Counted from the stretch's first letter, positions 9,484 to 19,069 are shown. The stretch: 61,582 bases of DNA from Candidatus Pseudoscillospira faecavium (GCA_904420565.1 CAJFVV010000045.1:1-61582); one strand, 5' to 3'. Notes: generated by a model not told the origin, from the sequence alone. Numbers and translations are program-made.

Positions 9484-10851
9484 ATGGAAAAGAGCGAAAC
9501 AAATGCAATTGTGGAATATGCCCGGCGCTACAGCGCCTTGTGCTACGAAAATGATACGATTGATGATGCGCTGTTTAATCAGCATCATGTCTTTCGCGGC
9601 CTGCGCGATAAAAAGGGCCATGGCGTGATAACGGGAATCACCAATATTTCCCGTGTGGAAGGCCGCCGAATAGTCGACGGCGAGGAAACTTATTGCGAAG
9701 GCAGACTGCTTTACCGTGGGTACAATGTGATTGATTTGGCGCAGAACAGCGGACGCAATAAACGCTTTGCCTTTGAAGAAGTAGCCTATCTCCTGCTGTT
9801 TGGGGAGTTGCCGTCGGAAACACAGCTGGATGAGTTTTTGAAAATTTTGTGTGATGGGCGCCGTTTGCCAGAGGAGTTTACCCGGGATGTCATTATGCAG
9901 GCGGCCAGCAAAGATTTAATGAATTCCATGGCCAAAAGTGTGCTGACACTGGCATCGTATGACCCGCTGGTGATGGATATTTCTGTGCCGAATGTGCTGC
10001 GCCAGAGCCTGGAATTGATCAGTGCATTTCCTATGCTGGCCATTTATGGATATCAGGCCTATAACCACTATATCTGTGACGGATCTTTGTATATCCATCG
10101 GCCGGATCCGAAACTCTCGACGGCTGAGAATTTGCTGCGGATGCTGCGGCCCAATTGCCAGTACACCGAGACTGAGGCGCGTGTGCTGGATATCGCTTTG
10201 ATTCTGCATATGGAGCATGGCGGCGGCAATAACTCCACTTTTACCACTCGAGTGGTAACGTCTTCAGGATCCGATACATATTCCGTTATGGCTTCAGCGC
10301 TTTCTTCCTTAAAAGGACCGAAACACGGCGGCGCGAACATTAAAGTAATGGAAATGATTGCTGATTTGAAAGAGCATGTTTCCGATACATCGGATGAAGA
10401 GCAGGTGCGCGCGTATCTGGAGCGGGTACTTGCAGGCGAGGCATTTGATCATAAGGGACTGATTTATGGCGTTGGACACGCGGTATATTCCTTGTCCGAT
10501 CCGCGTGCCAAAGTATTTAAGGCTTTTGTCAAAAAACTGGCGGAAGAGAAGGGACGGATGGATGATTTTGCCCTCTATTCCAGTATTGAACGCATGGCAC
10601 CGGAGATGATTGCACAGCGCCGTAAAATTTATAAAGGTGTGTGCGTCAATGTGGATTTTTACAGCGGTTTTGTATACAGTATGCTGGGAATTCCGGTGGA
10701 ACTGTACACACCGATTTTTGCCATTGCGCGCATCGTCGGATGGAGTGCGCATCGCTTGGAAGAACTAGTGAATATGGATAAAATTATTCGCCCGGCATAT
10801 AAGAGTGTCATTGAAGAAGAACGTCCGTATAAGCCGTTGGAGGAACGCTGA
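9484..10851 (+). CDS. gltA: Citrate synthase
   Basis: A 455-residue citrate synthase condensing acetyl-CoA with oxaloacetate. Catalytic segments are visible: MEHGGGNN (first histidine region), GPKHGGANIKVM (second), GVGHAVYSLSDPRA, and NVDFYSGF with the catalytic aspartate. The length and an N-terminal extension of some 50 residues match the longer forms common in Clostridia. Strong AGGAGGGG precedes the ATG. No aconitase or isocitrate dehydrogenase gene is nearby, so it probably serves glutamate synthesis from elsewhere in the genome. A clean terminator follows. Confidence 0.93.
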   Translation: MEKSETNAIVEYARRYSALCYENDTIDDALFNQHHVFRGLRDKKGHGVITGITNISRVEGRRIVDGEETYCEGRLLYRGYNVIDLAQNSGRNKRFAFEEVAYLLLFGELPSETQLDEFLKILCDGRRLPEEFTRDVIMQAASKDLMNSMAKSVLTLASYDPLVMDISVPNVLRQSLELISAFPMLAIYGYQAYNHYICDGSLYIHRPDPKLSTAENLLRMLRPNCQYTETEARVLDIALILHMEHGGGNNSTFTTRVVTSSGSDTYSVMASALSSLKGPKHGGANIKVMEMIADLKEHVSDTSDEEQVRAYLERVLAGEAFDHKGLIYGVGHAVYSLSDPRAKVFKAFVKKLAEEKGRMDDFALYSSIERMAPEMIAQRRKIYKGVCVNVDFYSGFVYSMLGIPVELYTPIFAIARIVGWSAHRLEELVNMDKIIRPAYKSVIEEERPYKPLEER

Positions 10852-10875
10852 AAAACAGCGCTGCTGATCAATATC

Positions 10876-10912
10876 AAAAACCCGTCCGTCTTATCAAGGC
10901 GGACGGGTTTTT
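10876..10912 (+). terminator. Intrinsic terminator of citrate synthase gene
   Basis: CCCGTCCG and CGGACGGG pair around a short loop, with A-run before and TTTTT after, so it may work in both directions; the small-protein operon converges on it. Confidence 0.85.
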
Positions 10913-10994
10913 GGCAAATTGAACCGGCCTCGCCGGAGATCTAATTCGATGGGGAACGGTTTAGAATGAAAGAAAAAAAGATCATGGCTGATAT

Positions 10995-11276
10995 TTATAG
11001 AATCAAAAGCAATCCCAGTGCAATCAACAGTTCTTCATCTTTTTCTTCGCCCTCGCTGAATAATAAAAAGAGAATGAGCAGCAGCAATAAATCGCCGGTA
11101 TCCACATGTTCCATACCCAGTTTGCGGAGTAAACGGCGCAGGAAATGCGCATCACCTGCCGAAGATACATCGCCGGGCGGCGGAGGAGGGCCGCAGACTG
11201 GGGGAAAGTCTTCTGGTGTATCTTCCTGTATCCGGGTGAAAGCGCCCTGTTGATCCCGGATATAACGATTATACAT
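10995..11276 (-). CDS. Small proline-rich protein with leucine-rich C-terminus, function unknown
   Basis: A 93-residue protein. Residues about 20-40 are rich in proline (PPPPPGD), then comes a basic helix (LRRLLRKLG), then TGDLLLLLILFLLF followed by an acidic break and a second hydrophobic run ending in LLLIL. I recall similar unnamed proteins in related Clostridia. ATG at 11276 overlaps the upstream gene's stop codon (ATGTATAA), which suggests translational coupling; an earlier ATG at 11315 would overlap that gene by 47 nt. Last gene of a three-gene minus-strand operon. The leucine-rich ends suggest membrane association; no function can be assigned. Confidence 0.65.
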   Translation of the reverse strand: MYNRYIRDQQGAFTRIQEDTPEDFPPVCGPPPPPGDVSSAGDAHFLRRLLRKLGMEHVDTGDLLLLLILFLLFSEGEEKDEELLIALGLLLIL

Positions 11277-11664
11277 GCGATTCACCGAATCCCTTGAAAA
11301 ATGTTTTCCCCACATGCAGCAAATGTGCCAGCCGCAGGGCAGTATCCACTTTTTCCCGGCGCTCTGGTTTTAAAAAAGGCTTCAATGCATGAAGTAATTG
11401 TGCGCGCTCGTCATTTTGATTGTGATTCAGCTCCTGCAGCAGCGGCAGAAATCTGGAAACGGTGTTTAAATCAATGCTGCCGAGCAGCGAAGAGATGCCG
11501 GACAAATCCTGGCTGGTGGTTTCTGACGGTGCGTCTGCAGAAGAAGAGGGAGGGACCACAGTATCCTCACTTTGGCTGGAAAGTATCTGCGCCAGTTTTG
11601 CTACCTGCTGCATGCTTTCCGGAGAAGATAAAATTGCATTGAGTTTTTCTTCAAAATCCGCCAT
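11269..11664 (-). CDS. Small helical protein of three-gene operon, function unknown
   Basis: A 131-residue soluble-looking protein, predicted mostly helical. It has an N-terminal helix (FEEKLNAILSS), a low-complexity Ser/Asp-rich middle around residues 33-55, and a C-terminal half rich in Leu, Arg and Lys (LLHALKPFLKPERREK). AAAGGGGG lies about 10 nt before the ATG. It is the middle gene of an operon with the genes at 11704 and 10995. I do not recognise a domain. A sporulation link is possible from the organism type but nothing in the sequence proves it. Confidence 0.65.
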   Translation of the reverse strand: MADFEEKLNAILSSPESMQQVAKLAQILSSQSEDTVVPPSSSADAPSETTSQDLSGISSLLGSIDLNTVSRFLPLLQELNHNQNDERAQLLHALKPFLKPERREKVDTALRLAHLLHVGKTFFKGFGESHV

Positions 11665-11703
11665 AGTCGCAATCCCCCTTTATGCCTGCGGCAGCAAACT
11701 TGC

Positions 11704-11955
11704 TTATTTGATTTGCTCGTTAATGCGGTGCACGATTTTTGAGCCCTCTTCGGATTTCATAATTTGTGCGATCATGCGTACCATATCGGCGGTGTTTCCT
11801 TTGGATGCTGCATTGGCAGCATTTTTCAGCTGTGCACCGCCGTCCCTGGTCAGCATAGCGAGCAGCTTTTGCCCGTCTGCGGAGCGCATCAGCTGTGCGG
11901 CCAGTGCTTTGTTCTGCTGAATTTTTTTGATTTGTTCCTGAAGTTCCAAATTCAT
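11704..11955 (-). CDS. Small helical protein, first gene of unknown operon
   Basis: An 83-residue, charged, all-helical protein (ELQEQIKKIQQNKALAAQ at the start, KIVHRINEQIK at the end) with an alanine-rich centre. The ATG at 11955 follows AAGGGG at short spacing. A TTG 21 nt upstream is possible but has no ribosome binding site. It heads the three-gene unit 11955-10995. No domain recognised; coiled-coil or helical-bundle structure is the only thing the sequence suggests. Confidence 0.6.
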   Translation of the reverse strand: MNLELQEQIKKIQQNKALAAQLMRSADGQKLLAMLTRDGGAQLKNAANAASKGNTADMVRMIAQIMKSEEGSKIVHRINEQIK

Positions 11956-12033
11956 CAGCCCCTTCGTTTTGATCAAGTCTAATGCAGTATATGAAAAATC
12001 GAAGGGAAATGTGCGCTGTTTTCAGCACCTGAT

Positions 12034-12074
12034 GAAAAAAGAACGGCAGCCTGACGCCGGCAGGCTGCCGTTTT
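12034..12074 (-). terminator. Intrinsic terminator of nth
   Basis: GGCAGCCTG pairs with CAGGCTGCC. On the minus strand it is followed by GTTCTTTTTT, placing it just after the nth stop codon and before the three small genes. Confidence 0.8.
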
Positions 12075-12075
12075 A

Positions 12076-12717
12076 TCAAATGTGTTGTGCCTTGGCATAA
12101 TCACAGTCTTTTTTCAAAAGACAATCTGCGCATGCCGGGGAGCGGGCCATGCAGACGGCCCTGCCGTGCAAAACCAAACGATGACAGAAATCAGACCCCT
12201 CTTCCGGCGGGATGACGGCGCGCAGCTGTTTTTCCACTTGCAGCGGGTCCTTGGTGCCGTCCGTCAGTCCCAAGCGGCCGGTAATGCGGATACAGTGTGT
12301 GTCAGCAACGATGGCCGGTTTATGAAAAATGTCACCTAAAATGAGATTGGCGGTTTTGCGGCCCACACCTGGCAAAGAAGTCAATGCTTCCATCGTGTCG
12401 GGCACTTTTCCATTGTACTGCTCCAGCAGCATTTTGGCGCAGGCCACCAAGTCACGGGCCTTGGTTTGATAAAGACCGCAGGAGCGGATGATGGAGCCCA
12501 CTTCTTCCGGCGTCGCAGCTGCAAAGGCTTCCAGAGTCGGAAAGGCTGCAAAAAGGACCGGCGTGACCTGATTTACTCTGGCATCCGTGCATTGGGCTGA
12601 TAAACGGGTGGCAAACAAAAGTTCATAATCTTTTTGATAGATCAGGGAGCATACAGCATCGGGATACAGTGTTTTCAGGGCTTCAATAATCCGCAGAACG
12701 GTGCTTTTTCGTTTCAC
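12076..12717 (-). CDS. nth: Endonuclease III (DNA glycosylase/AP lyase)
   Basis: A 213-residue base-excision repair enzyme removing oxidised pyrimidines and cleaving at abasic sites. The helix-hairpin-helix LPGVGRKTANLILGD carries the catalytic lysine, followed by the conserved VADTH with the catalytic aspartate. A [4Fe-4S] cluster motif C-x6-C-x2-C-x5-C ends the protein. The GTG at 12717 is chosen because GGAGG lies just upstream; the further in-frame TTG would put that site inside the gene. It is divergent from rarA, another genome-maintenance gene. Confidence 0.93.
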   Translation of the reverse strand: MKRKSTVLRIIEALKTLYPDAVCSLIYQKDYELLFATRLSAQCTDARVNQVTPVLFAAFPTLEAFAAATPEEVGSIIRSCGLYQTKARDLVACAKMLLEQYNGKVPDTMEALTSLPGVGRKTANLILGDIFHKPAIVADTHCIRITGRLGLTDGTKDPLQVEKQLRAVIPPEEGSDFCHRLVLHGRAVCMARSPACADCLLKKDCDYAKAQHI

Positions 12718-12860
12718 GGGGCAGGATCCCCTCCTTTCATTACACAATTTCTCTTAGCATACTACAAAATGCGACAAATTGCGAGAGGAAAAGGAGGTGC
12801 AAAGAGAAAAAAAGTGTGATACAATAACCTATAATTGTAAAAGGGGGGGCTATAAGCGAT

Positions 12861-14126
12861 ATGGAACGTCCATTGGCTGACGAGATCCGGCCGAAAAACT
12901 TGGATGATGTAGTCGGTCAAAAGCATTTACTGGGGAAAAACGGGTTGCTGCGCCGCATTATCGAAAGCGGCACGGCCGCTAATATGATTTTTTATGGCCC
13001 ACCCGGTACAGGGAAGACGACCATTGCCAATCTGATTGCGTCAAAAACGCAGAAACAGCTCTATAAGCTCAATGCAACCACAGCATCAATTGCAGATATT
13101 AAGGAGATTTTGGCCAATGTCGGTACCATACTGGCGCCGGGCGGTATCCTGCTGTATCTGGATGAGATTCAATATTTCAATAAAAAGCAGCAGCAGACGC
13201 TGCTGGAATTTATGGAGAATGGTTCGCTTACCCTGATTGCATCCACTACGGAAAACCCGTATTTTTATGTATATTCTGCCTTGCTCAGCCGCAGCACGGT
13301 GTTTGAATTCAAGCCGGTGCAGGCAGAGGAAATGCGCCCTGCGGTGAAGCGGGCATTTCAGATAATGGGCGAGCGCCTGCAGGTATCCCTGCAATACAGC
13401 GATGCAATTTTGGACAGTATTGCTGCCTCCTGCGGAGGGGATGTGCGCAAAGCAGTTTCCGCCGTGGAATTGTTGTGCCGTGCCGGAGTTCCGGAAGCAG
13501 GCCTGCTGACCATACGGGAAGAGGATGTGGCGCAGGTGTCCCAGCGCAGCGCTATGCGTTATGACAGGGATGGAGATGACCATTATGATCTGCTTTCTGC
13601 TCTGCAGAAGTCAATCCGCGGGTCTGATCCCGATGCAGCGGTGTATTATCTGGCACGGCTGCTGGAAGCGGGAGATTTGCTTTCCCCCTGCCGGCGGCTC
13701 CTCGTCATTGCGGCAGAAGATGTGGGCCTTGCATATCCCCAGGCCATTGCCATTGTTAAGGCCTGTGTGGATACAGCTTTGCAGATTGGGCTGCCGGAGG
13801 CACGCCTTCCGTTGGCAGAAGCTGCGGTGCTGATGGCAACGGCGCCGAAATCCAATTCGGCGCACAATGCGATCATTGCTGCAATGGAAGATGTCAGACG
13901 GGGCCGCAGCGGAGATATTCCACGTCATTTGAAAAATGTGCATGCTGATTCCACCGGAGCGGAGCGTGCTCCGCAGTATCGATATCCCCACAATTATCCG
14001 CATCATTATGTCCAGCAGCAGTACTTGCCGGATGAGCTGGTTGGCACGCACTATTATGAATATGGGGAAAATAAAACGGAACAGGCAGCAAAAAAATATT
14101 GGGAGCAGATCAAAAAGCCCTATTGA
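12861..14126 (+). CDS. rarA: Replication-associated recombination protein A (AAA+ ATPase)
   Basis: A 421-residue RarA/MgsA/WRNIP1-family ATPase that acts at stalled replication forks with SSB. Visible motifs: Walker A GPPGTGKTT, Walker B LYLDEIQ, sensor 1 ASTTENP, and a sensor 2 region (GGDVRKAV). The C-terminal tetramerisation domain ends with HNYPHHYVQQQYLPD, typical of the family. AAGGGGGGG precedes the ATG. A TATAAT-like sequence lies at 12830-12835 with no convincing -35. The short C-terminal tail after residue 400 is lysine-rich. Confidence 0.94.
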   Translation: MERPLADEIRPKNLDDVVGQKHLLGKNGLLRRIIESGTAANMIFYGPPGTGKTTIANLIASKTQKQLYKLNATTASIADIKEILANVGTILAPGGILLYLDEIQYFNKKQQQTLLEFMENGSLTLIASTTENPYFYVYSALLSRSTVFEFKPVQAEEMRPAVKRAFQIMGERLQVSLQYSDAILDSIAASCGGDVRKAVSAVELLCRAGVPEAGLLTIREEDVAQVSQRSAMRYDRDGDDHYDLLSALQKSIRGSDPDAAVYYLARLLEAGDLLSPCRRLLVIAAEDVGLAYPQAIAIVKACVDTALQIGLPEARLPLAEAAVLMATAPKSNSAHNAIIAAMEDVRRGRSGDIPRHLKNVHADSTGAERAPQYRYPHNYPHHYVQQQYLPDELVGTHYYEYGENKTEQAAKKYWEQIKKPY

Positions 14127-14136
14127 ACTTGCGCAG

Positions 14137-15051
14137 TTATACGTCGAGATAATGCCAGTTTTCCAGATTTCCACTGCAGATTTGGTATTGCAGCGGTGTG
14201 TCATTGGAAGAAGGGGGCAGTTTTCCCACTACATGGAGTTTAATTTTATGCTTTTCCGGGAGAATGGATTTGATCAGCACAGAAACACGCTCACCGTTGC
14301 ATAGGGTTTCGTCCGGTTCGGTCAGGCCGGTCAAATTTGGTGTCAGCTCAATAAAAACGCCATAACTTTTCACACCACGTACCACACCGGTGACAGTTTC
14401 TCCTTCCTGAAAGCGATTTGCGTTCTCTCGCCAGGTACCGAGCAGCTCTTTGTGGGAAAGCAGGAACCGTTTTTGATCCCGATCGATTTTTTGCACGAGC
14501 ACATAAATTTGCTGATGTGGGGAAAAGCGTTCTTTTGGGTGTTCGATTCTGGAAACAGAGATTTGACGGATGGGAAGCAGGGCGATAATGCCGCAGCCGA
14601 TGTCGGCAAAAACGCCAATCGGTGACATGGATGTGATGACGGCGGGAATAATGTCATTTTCCTGCAAATTTTCTAACAAATATTCCAATGCTGCGGTCTG
14701 CACGCGCTTTCGGGATAGATGCACGATGGTTTTTCCGTTTTCATCCAGTGATAGGTTCAGTATTTCGCAGCAAACTGGTTTTCCCACAAGAGAAAGCACA
14801 GCAATCTCTTTGTCTGCACCGCTGACGGCATCACAGATTACTTCCTCCCGTGGGATTACAGCATGGAATCCGCTTAAAGTGCCATGAAGATTGTGACGGC
14901 TGTCACAGCGGTCAATGTGAAGTTCCAGCGGTGTGTGCTCCCGGATGTATTTTTTCATATCGTTCAGGGACAGCAGTGCCTGTGCATGCTCCTGGTAGCT
15001 TTGGTTCATCCCTTCTGGAAGATAAGAGCGATTCAATAACAAGTCGATCAT
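14137..15051 (-). CDS. S1 RNA-binding domain protein
   Basis: A 304-residue protein with an N-terminal region of about 130 residues and two S1-type OB folds, at about 135-200 (NDIIPAVITSMSPIGVFADIG) and about 215-285 (GETVTGVVRGVKSYGVFIEL). It resembles the shortened ribosomal-protein-S1-like proteins of Clostridia; a role in translation or RNA binding is inferred. I place the start at 15051, where GAGG lies 8 nt upstream. An in-frame ATG at 15075 has no ribosome binding site and sits close to the predicted transcript start. Divergent from the DUF951 gene; tail-to-tail with rarA, 10 nt apart. Confidence 0.75.
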   Translation of the reverse strand: MIDLLLNRSYLPEGMNQSYQEHAQALLSLNDMKKYIREHTPLELHIDRCDSRHNLHGTLSGFHAVIPREEVICDAVSGADKEIAVLSLVGKPVCCEILNLSLDENGKTIVHLSRKRVQTAALEYLLENLQENDIIPAVITSMSPIGVFADIGCGIIALLPIRQISVSRIEHPKERFSPHQQIYVLVQKIDRDQKRFLLSHKELLGTWRENANRFQEGETVTGVVRGVKSYGVFIELTPNLTGLTEPDETLCNGERVSVLIKSILPEKHKIKLHVVGKLPPSSNDTPLQYQICSGNLENWHYLDV

Positions 15052-15136
15052 CCTGTCTGCCTCATATGGGCACATATTTATAGTTCACTATATGCGTTTT
15101 ATCCGCAAAATTGACAAAGCGAGGGATTTGAGAAAA

Positions 15137-15325
15137 ATGGAGTTACATTTGAATGATCGCGTGGAGCTGAAAAAACAACATCCATGTGGGTGCAAAACAT
15201 TTATTATTACTCGCGTTGGTATGGATATCAAATGGCGCTGTGAGGGTTGCGGCCGAGAGATTATGCTGCCGCGCAGCAAAGCGGAAAAAAGTATTAAACG
15301 CGTTTTGGAAGGAGCGCAGAACTGA
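15137..15325 (+). CDS. DUF951 family zinc-ribbon-like small protein
   Basis: A 62-residue basic protein matching the DUF951 pattern: an N-terminal beta-rich part ([13 protein letters not shown]), then CGCK and WRCEGCGRE, which give a CxC/CxxC-like metal-binding arrangement, then a lysine/arginine-rich helix. Function is unknown for the family. ATG at 15137 follows AGGGA; a longer reading frame from 15092 lacks a site. Its TGA overlaps the hisC start by one base (TGATG), so the two are translationally coupled. Confidence 0.82.
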   Translation: MELHLNDRVELKKQHPCGCKTFIITRVGMDIKWRCEGCGREIMLPRSKAEKSIKRVLEGAQN

Positions 15326-16386
15326 TGAATCCTTATTGGAGCAAACGATTGCAGCATATTGTTCCTTATGTGCCTGGGGAGCAGCCAAAAGACGGCGCTT
15401 ATATTAAATTGAATACCAATGAAAACCCATATCCGCCGTCTCCGGCGGTACTTGCAGCCATTACCGCCGCAGCGGGGACACAGCTGCGGCTGTATCCGGA
15501 GCCGGAGTGTGATGCGCTGCGCGGTGCCATTGCGGAATATTATGGGCTTGCTCCGCAGCAGATTTTTGTGGGAAATGGATCCGATGAGGTGCTGGCTATG
15601 GCATTTCTGGCCTTTTTTTCACCGGAGGATCGGATTGCATTTCCTGCGATCAGCTATAGTTTTTACCCGGTTTATGCAGATTTGTTTGCCATCCCCTACG
15701 ATGCAGTGCCGCTGCGGGAAGATTATACACTGAATGTACACGCTTTTGACGGTGCATATAAAGGAATCATCTTTGCAAATCCCAATGCTCCCACGGGCAT
15801 GGCGCTGCCGCTTGTCCAGGTGGAATCTCTGGTGGCAGAGCATCCGGAAAAACTTGTAATTGTGGATGAGGCTTATGTGGATTTCGGAGCGGAAAGCGCG
15901 GCCGGACTTGTTGCCCGCTATCCGAATCTGCTTGTGGTGCAGACCTTTTCCAAGTCGCGGTCCCTTGCAGGGCTGCGCATTGGGTTTGCCCTGGGACAGG
16001 CGTCCCTGATACAGGCGCTGGATGCAGTCAAAAATTCTTTTAATTCATACACGGTAGATCGTTTGGCACAGGCGGGAGCCATTGCGGCGATCAAAGACTG
16101 TACCTATTTTGAACAAACGCGAAACAGAATTATGGAAACTCGGGAGCGGACGGCAGATGGGCTGAAGGCATTGGGGTTTACTGTGCTCCCCTCAAAGGCC
16201 AATTTTGTGTTTGCGAGCCATCCGCAGCGCTCTGCGGCAGCGTTGTTTACAGCTTTGCGGCAGAGGAAAATTCTGGTGCGGTATTTTGATAAGCCCGGTA
16301 TTGACCAGTTTTTGCGGATCACTATTGGCACGGATGATGAAATGGAGGCATTGCTTGGCGCGCTGCAGGAGATTTTACAGAATTAA
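15325..16386 (+). CDS. hisC: Histidinol-phosphate aminotransferase
   Basis: A 353-residue PLP enzyme, family length, converting imidazole acetol phosphate to histidinol phosphate. Motifs: [12 protein letters not shown] near the N-terminus, [27 protein letters not shown], and the PLP lysine in [16 protein letters not shown]. The N-terminal [12 protein letters not shown] matches true HisC proteins, but no other his genes are present in the window, so a broader aromatic aminotransferase role cannot be excluded. Start ATG overlaps the DUF951 stop. A terminator follows. Confidence 0.88.
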   Translation: MNPYWSKRLQHIVPYVPGEQPKDGAYIKLNTNENPYPPSPAVLAAITAAAGTQLRLYPEPECDALRGAIAEYYGLAPQQIFVGNGSDEVLAMAFLAFFSPEDRIAFPAISYSFYPVYADLFAIPYDAVPLREDYTLNVHAFDGAYKGIIFANPNAPTGMALPLVQVESLVAEHPEKLVIVDEAYVDFGAESAAGLVARYPNLLVVQTFSKSRSLAGLRIGFALGQASLIQALDAVKNSFNSYTVDRLAQAGAIAAIKDCTYFEQTRNRIMETRERTADGLKALGFTVLPSKANFVFASHPQRSAAALFTALRQRKILVRYFDKPGIDQFLRITIGTDDEMEALLGALQEILQN

Positions 16387-16402
16387 AGAAAAATACTTTT
16401 GT

Positions 16403-16430
16403 AAAGGGACGGTTTTGCCGTCCCTTTTTT
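16403..16430 (+). terminator. Intrinsic terminator of hisC
   Basis: AAGGGACGG pairs with CCGTCCCTT across a TTTTG loop, followed by a T run. It isolates hisC from spoIIGA. Confidence 0.85.
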
Positions 16431-16481
16431 GCGACCTTTTTTCATCGGACAGACCGCTATACTGGGAGACGGTGATGGGGT

Positions 16482-17342
16482 ATGGTAGTTTACATAGACT
16501 GTGTTTTTCTGCTAAATAGCCTGATAGATGGCCTGCTGCTGTATTTTACGGGCTATCTGGCCGGCGTAGAACGAAAAATCTTCCGCCTGCTGCTGGCGGC
16601 GCTGCTGGGTGGCATTTATGCTGTTGCAGTTTTTTTCCCATTTGGTGCAGTGCTTGCCTGGGTGCCTGTCAAGTTGTTGGCAGGGATGGCTATGGTTTTT
16701 TTTTCTTATGGAAAGCATTATTTTGGTAAGTTGTTTTTCGCTTTTTGCGGACTCTCCTGCGGATTGGCAGGTCTGGTATTTGCCTGCAGCCTGCTTTGTG
16801 AAACACAACTCATATATGGTGGAGTTTATCTTCTCCCGGTGCGTTTTAGCCATCTTGCGGCGGGGACAGTGCTTTGTTTTGCACTGCTGTATTGTTTTTT
16901 TCGCGGAAGTCTGCGCCACAGGATGGAAGGTGGGATTATAAAAGTGTCCTGTGAAATTGCCGGGCAGGAAGTAACGCTTCGCACACTGCTGGACAGCGGA
17001 AATACCTTGTGTGATGACATCACGGGAGCGCCGGTTCTGGTGGTAGAAGGGGCTGTGCTGCTGCCGGTTTGGCCGGAGGACGTGCGCCCGTATTTAACGA
17101 ATTCATATTTAGGAAAACCAGCACAGACCATGGCTGCGTTGGAAAAGATACAGGAAAAGCCGGCGCTTCGGCTTCTGCCGTATCGCAGCGTCGGAACAGC
17201 GTCTGGTATGCTGCTGGCTTGCACTGCCTGCCATGCAAAAATCGGGATTTATCAAAGGGAAAAGCTGACGGTGGCGCTCTCGCCGACGCCGGTTTCGGAA
17301 AGAAAGGAGTTTGATGCCTTATGGGGCGGACCCGTCAGGTAA
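16482..17342 (+). CDS. spoIIGA: SpoIIGA, pro-sigma-E processing protease
   Basis: A 286-residue membrane aspartic protease that cleaves the pro-sequence from sigma-E in the mother cell. The N-terminal half has five hydrophobic helices (about 5-25, 33-55, 62-78, 83-105, 122-140). The C-terminal domain carries the catalytic LLDSGN (aspartate about residue 171) of a dimeric retropepsin-like fold. Length is near that of B. subtilis SpoIIGA. A TATACT with a TTGCGA 23 bp upstream recalls the unusually long spacing of the Spo0A-activated spoIIG promoter. The 3' end overlaps sigE by 22 nt. Confidence 0.9.
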   Translation: MVVYIDCVFLLNSLIDGLLLYFTGYLAGVERKIFRLLLAALLGGIYAVAVFFPFGAVLAWVPVKLLAGMAMVFFSYGKHYFGKLFFAFCGLSCGLAGLVFACSLLCETQLIYGGVYLLPVRFSHLAAGTVLCFALLYCFFRGSLRHRMEGGIIKVSCEIAGQEVTLRTLLDSGNTLCDDITGAPVLVVEGAVLLPVWPEDVRPYLTNSYLGKPAQTMAALEKIQEKPALRLLPYRSVGTASGMLLACTACHAKIGIYQREKLTVALSPTPVSERKEFDALWGGPVR

Positions 17343-18061
17343 AAAAAGTGTGGAAACATTTTTGTGCATGGTGGCAATGCCTGCGCCGAAAGCTGAAAAG
17401 TACTCGGCCGGGGAAAATTATGTATATCGGTGGGGCGGACCCGCTGCCGCCGCCGCTGCCGAAAGAGGAAGAAGCGGGGCTTCTGCGCCGATTAGATGCC
17501 GGAGATGAACAGGTGAAAAGCACTTTAATTGAGCGGAATCTCCGACTGGTGGTGTATATTGCCCGGCGCTTTGAAAATACAGGAATCAATATTGAAGATT
17601 TGATATCCATCGGAACCATCGGCCTGATTAAAGGGGTTAATACCTTTTGCAGTGACAAAAACATCAAATTGGCAACCTATTGTTCCCGTTGTATTGAAAA
17701 TGAAATTTTGATGTATCTGCGTAAAAATGCCGGGCAAAAAGCAGAGGTATCCTTTGATGAGCCCCTTAATACAGACTGGGACGGCAATGAGTTGCTGCTT
17801 TCCGATATTTTAGGGACAGAAAGCGACATTGTCATGCGGCCTATTGAAGAAGATGTGGATCGCAAGCTGCTTCACCAGGCAATTGAAAAGCTGACGGCAA
17901 GGGAGCGGGAAATTATTACCATGCGTTTTGGGCTGGATGGAGCGCGGGAACAAACGCAAAAGGAATGTGCTGACCGGCTGGGCATTTCCCAATCTTATAT
18001 CTCGCGGCTGGAGAAAAAAATTATTTCCAAATTGAAAAAGGAAATTCTGCGTTTAAGCTGA
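17321..18061 (+). CDS. sigE: RNA polymerase sporulation sigma factor E (pro-form)
   Basis: A 246-residue sigma-70-family factor controlling early mother-cell genes. It has an N-terminal basic/hydrophobic pro-sequence (about residues 1-30, [16 protein letters not shown]) that SpoIIGA removes. Region 2 contains [17 protein letters not shown] and the core-binding GLIKGVNTF. Region 4 ends with the helix-turn-helix [25 protein letters not shown] lies 11 nt before the ATG, inside spoIIGA. The usual downstream sigG is not here; it is at 57778 on the other strand. Confidence 0.95.
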   Translation: MGRTRQVKKVWKHFCAWWQCLRRKLKSTRPGKIMYIGGADPLPPPLPKEEEAGLLRRLDAGDEQVKSTLIERNLRLVVYIARRFENTGINIEDLISIGTIGLIKGVNTFCSDKNIKLATYCSRCIENEILMYLRKNAGQKAEVSFDEPLNTDWDGNELLLSDILGTESDIVMRPIEEDVDRKLLHQAIEKLTAREREIITMRFGLDGAREQTQKECADRLGISQSYISRLEKKIISKLKKEILRLS

Positions 18062-18164
18062 AGAAAGGATTTCTACTTTTAGGTAGAAATATTTGGAAAT
18101 TCGTGTATAATGAAGGAAGAAGGCAAGCTGTAATGCATATGCAACAGACAAAGGAGATGGGCGC

Positions 18165-19016
18165 ATGTATGATATAGCTGTTCTGGGTGGAGGCCCGGCT
18201 GGGCTGTCTGCTGCAGTGAATGCACGTGCACGCAATAAAACCGTAGTGGTGATTTCCAATGATTGGCGGGAAAATGCGCTGTTTCGCGCAGCTCATGTGC
18301 CGAATTATCCCGGATTGCCCGATGTCTCCGGTCAGGAGCTTTTGGAGCGGCTGCATCTGCATGCAGAAAAGATGGGGACTGAATTTATCACAAAACGATT
18401 GATTTCGGCACTTCATATGGGGGCGTCTTGGGGACTGAGTGCGGAAGATACGCTGGTGGAAGCAAGGACGTTGATTTTAGCCAGCGGAATTATTCGCAGT
18501 GGAAAATTTGCAGGAGAAAGCGAGCTGCTGGGACGTGGTGTCAGTTATTGTGCCACATGTGACGGAATGCTGTATCGGCAAAAACGTGTGGTTGTGTATG
18601 GAGAGACAGACGCAGCAGAGCGGGAAGCAAACTATTTAAAAGAAATTGGCTGCGTGGTTGTTTATCTTTCCCGCCGTACCGGAAGCGGCGCTTTGAAGGA
18701 TACCATTCCGTTCATTCAGATGAAGCATTTGGAGATTCACGGCGGCTCCAAAGTAGAATATGTGCTGATTGATGGGCAAAAAGTATTATGTGACGGAGTT
18801 TTTTTGCTGCGCGCGTCTGTTTCACCGATGGATTTGATAGAAGATTTGGCACTGCAGGATAGCCATATCAAAGTGGACCGGAGTATGGCAACCAATCTGC
18901 CGGGGGTATATGCTGCGGGAGACTGCACTGGAAAACCGTATCAAATTGCAAAAGCGGCAGGAGAAGGGCAGGTTGCCGCTCTTGCTGCAGTAGCATGGCT
19001 GGATCAGCAAGTATAA
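18165..19016 (+). CDS. Thioredoxin reductase-like flavoprotein with degenerate NADPH motifs
   Basis: A 283-residue FAD protein of the thioredoxin reductase family. The FAD dinucleotide motif LGGGPAGLSAA is at the N-terminus, the redox pair is CATC (C129, C132), and the C-terminal FAD motif is PGVYAAGDCTG. The NADPH-binding site is altered: the usual GGGxxA reads GETDAA (about 146-151) and HRRxxxRA reads SRRTGSGAL. The protein is also shorter than NADPH-dependent TrxB (about 310). Clostridia have ferredoxin-dependent flavin thioredoxin reductases lacking these motifs, so that donor is plausible here. Thioredoxin follows 121 nt downstream. Confidence 0.85.
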   Translation: MYDIAVLGGGPAGLSAAVNARARNKTVVVISNDWRENALFRAAHVPNYPGLPDVSGQELLERLHLHAEKMGTEFITKRLISALHMGASWGLSAEDTLVEARTLILASGIIRSGKFAGESELLGRGVSYCATCDGMLYRQKRVVVYGETDAAEREANYLKEIGCVVVYLSRRTGSGALKDTIPFIQMKHLEIHGGSKVEYVLIDGQKVLCDGVFLLRASVSPMDLIEDLALQDSHIKVDRSMATNLPGVYAAGDCTGKPYQIAKAAGEGQVAALAAVAWLDQQV

Positions 19017-19069
19017 TTTGTGGCATTGCAGTCAAAATAAAAAAAGTTGGTTTCGATGGAAACAATAGG

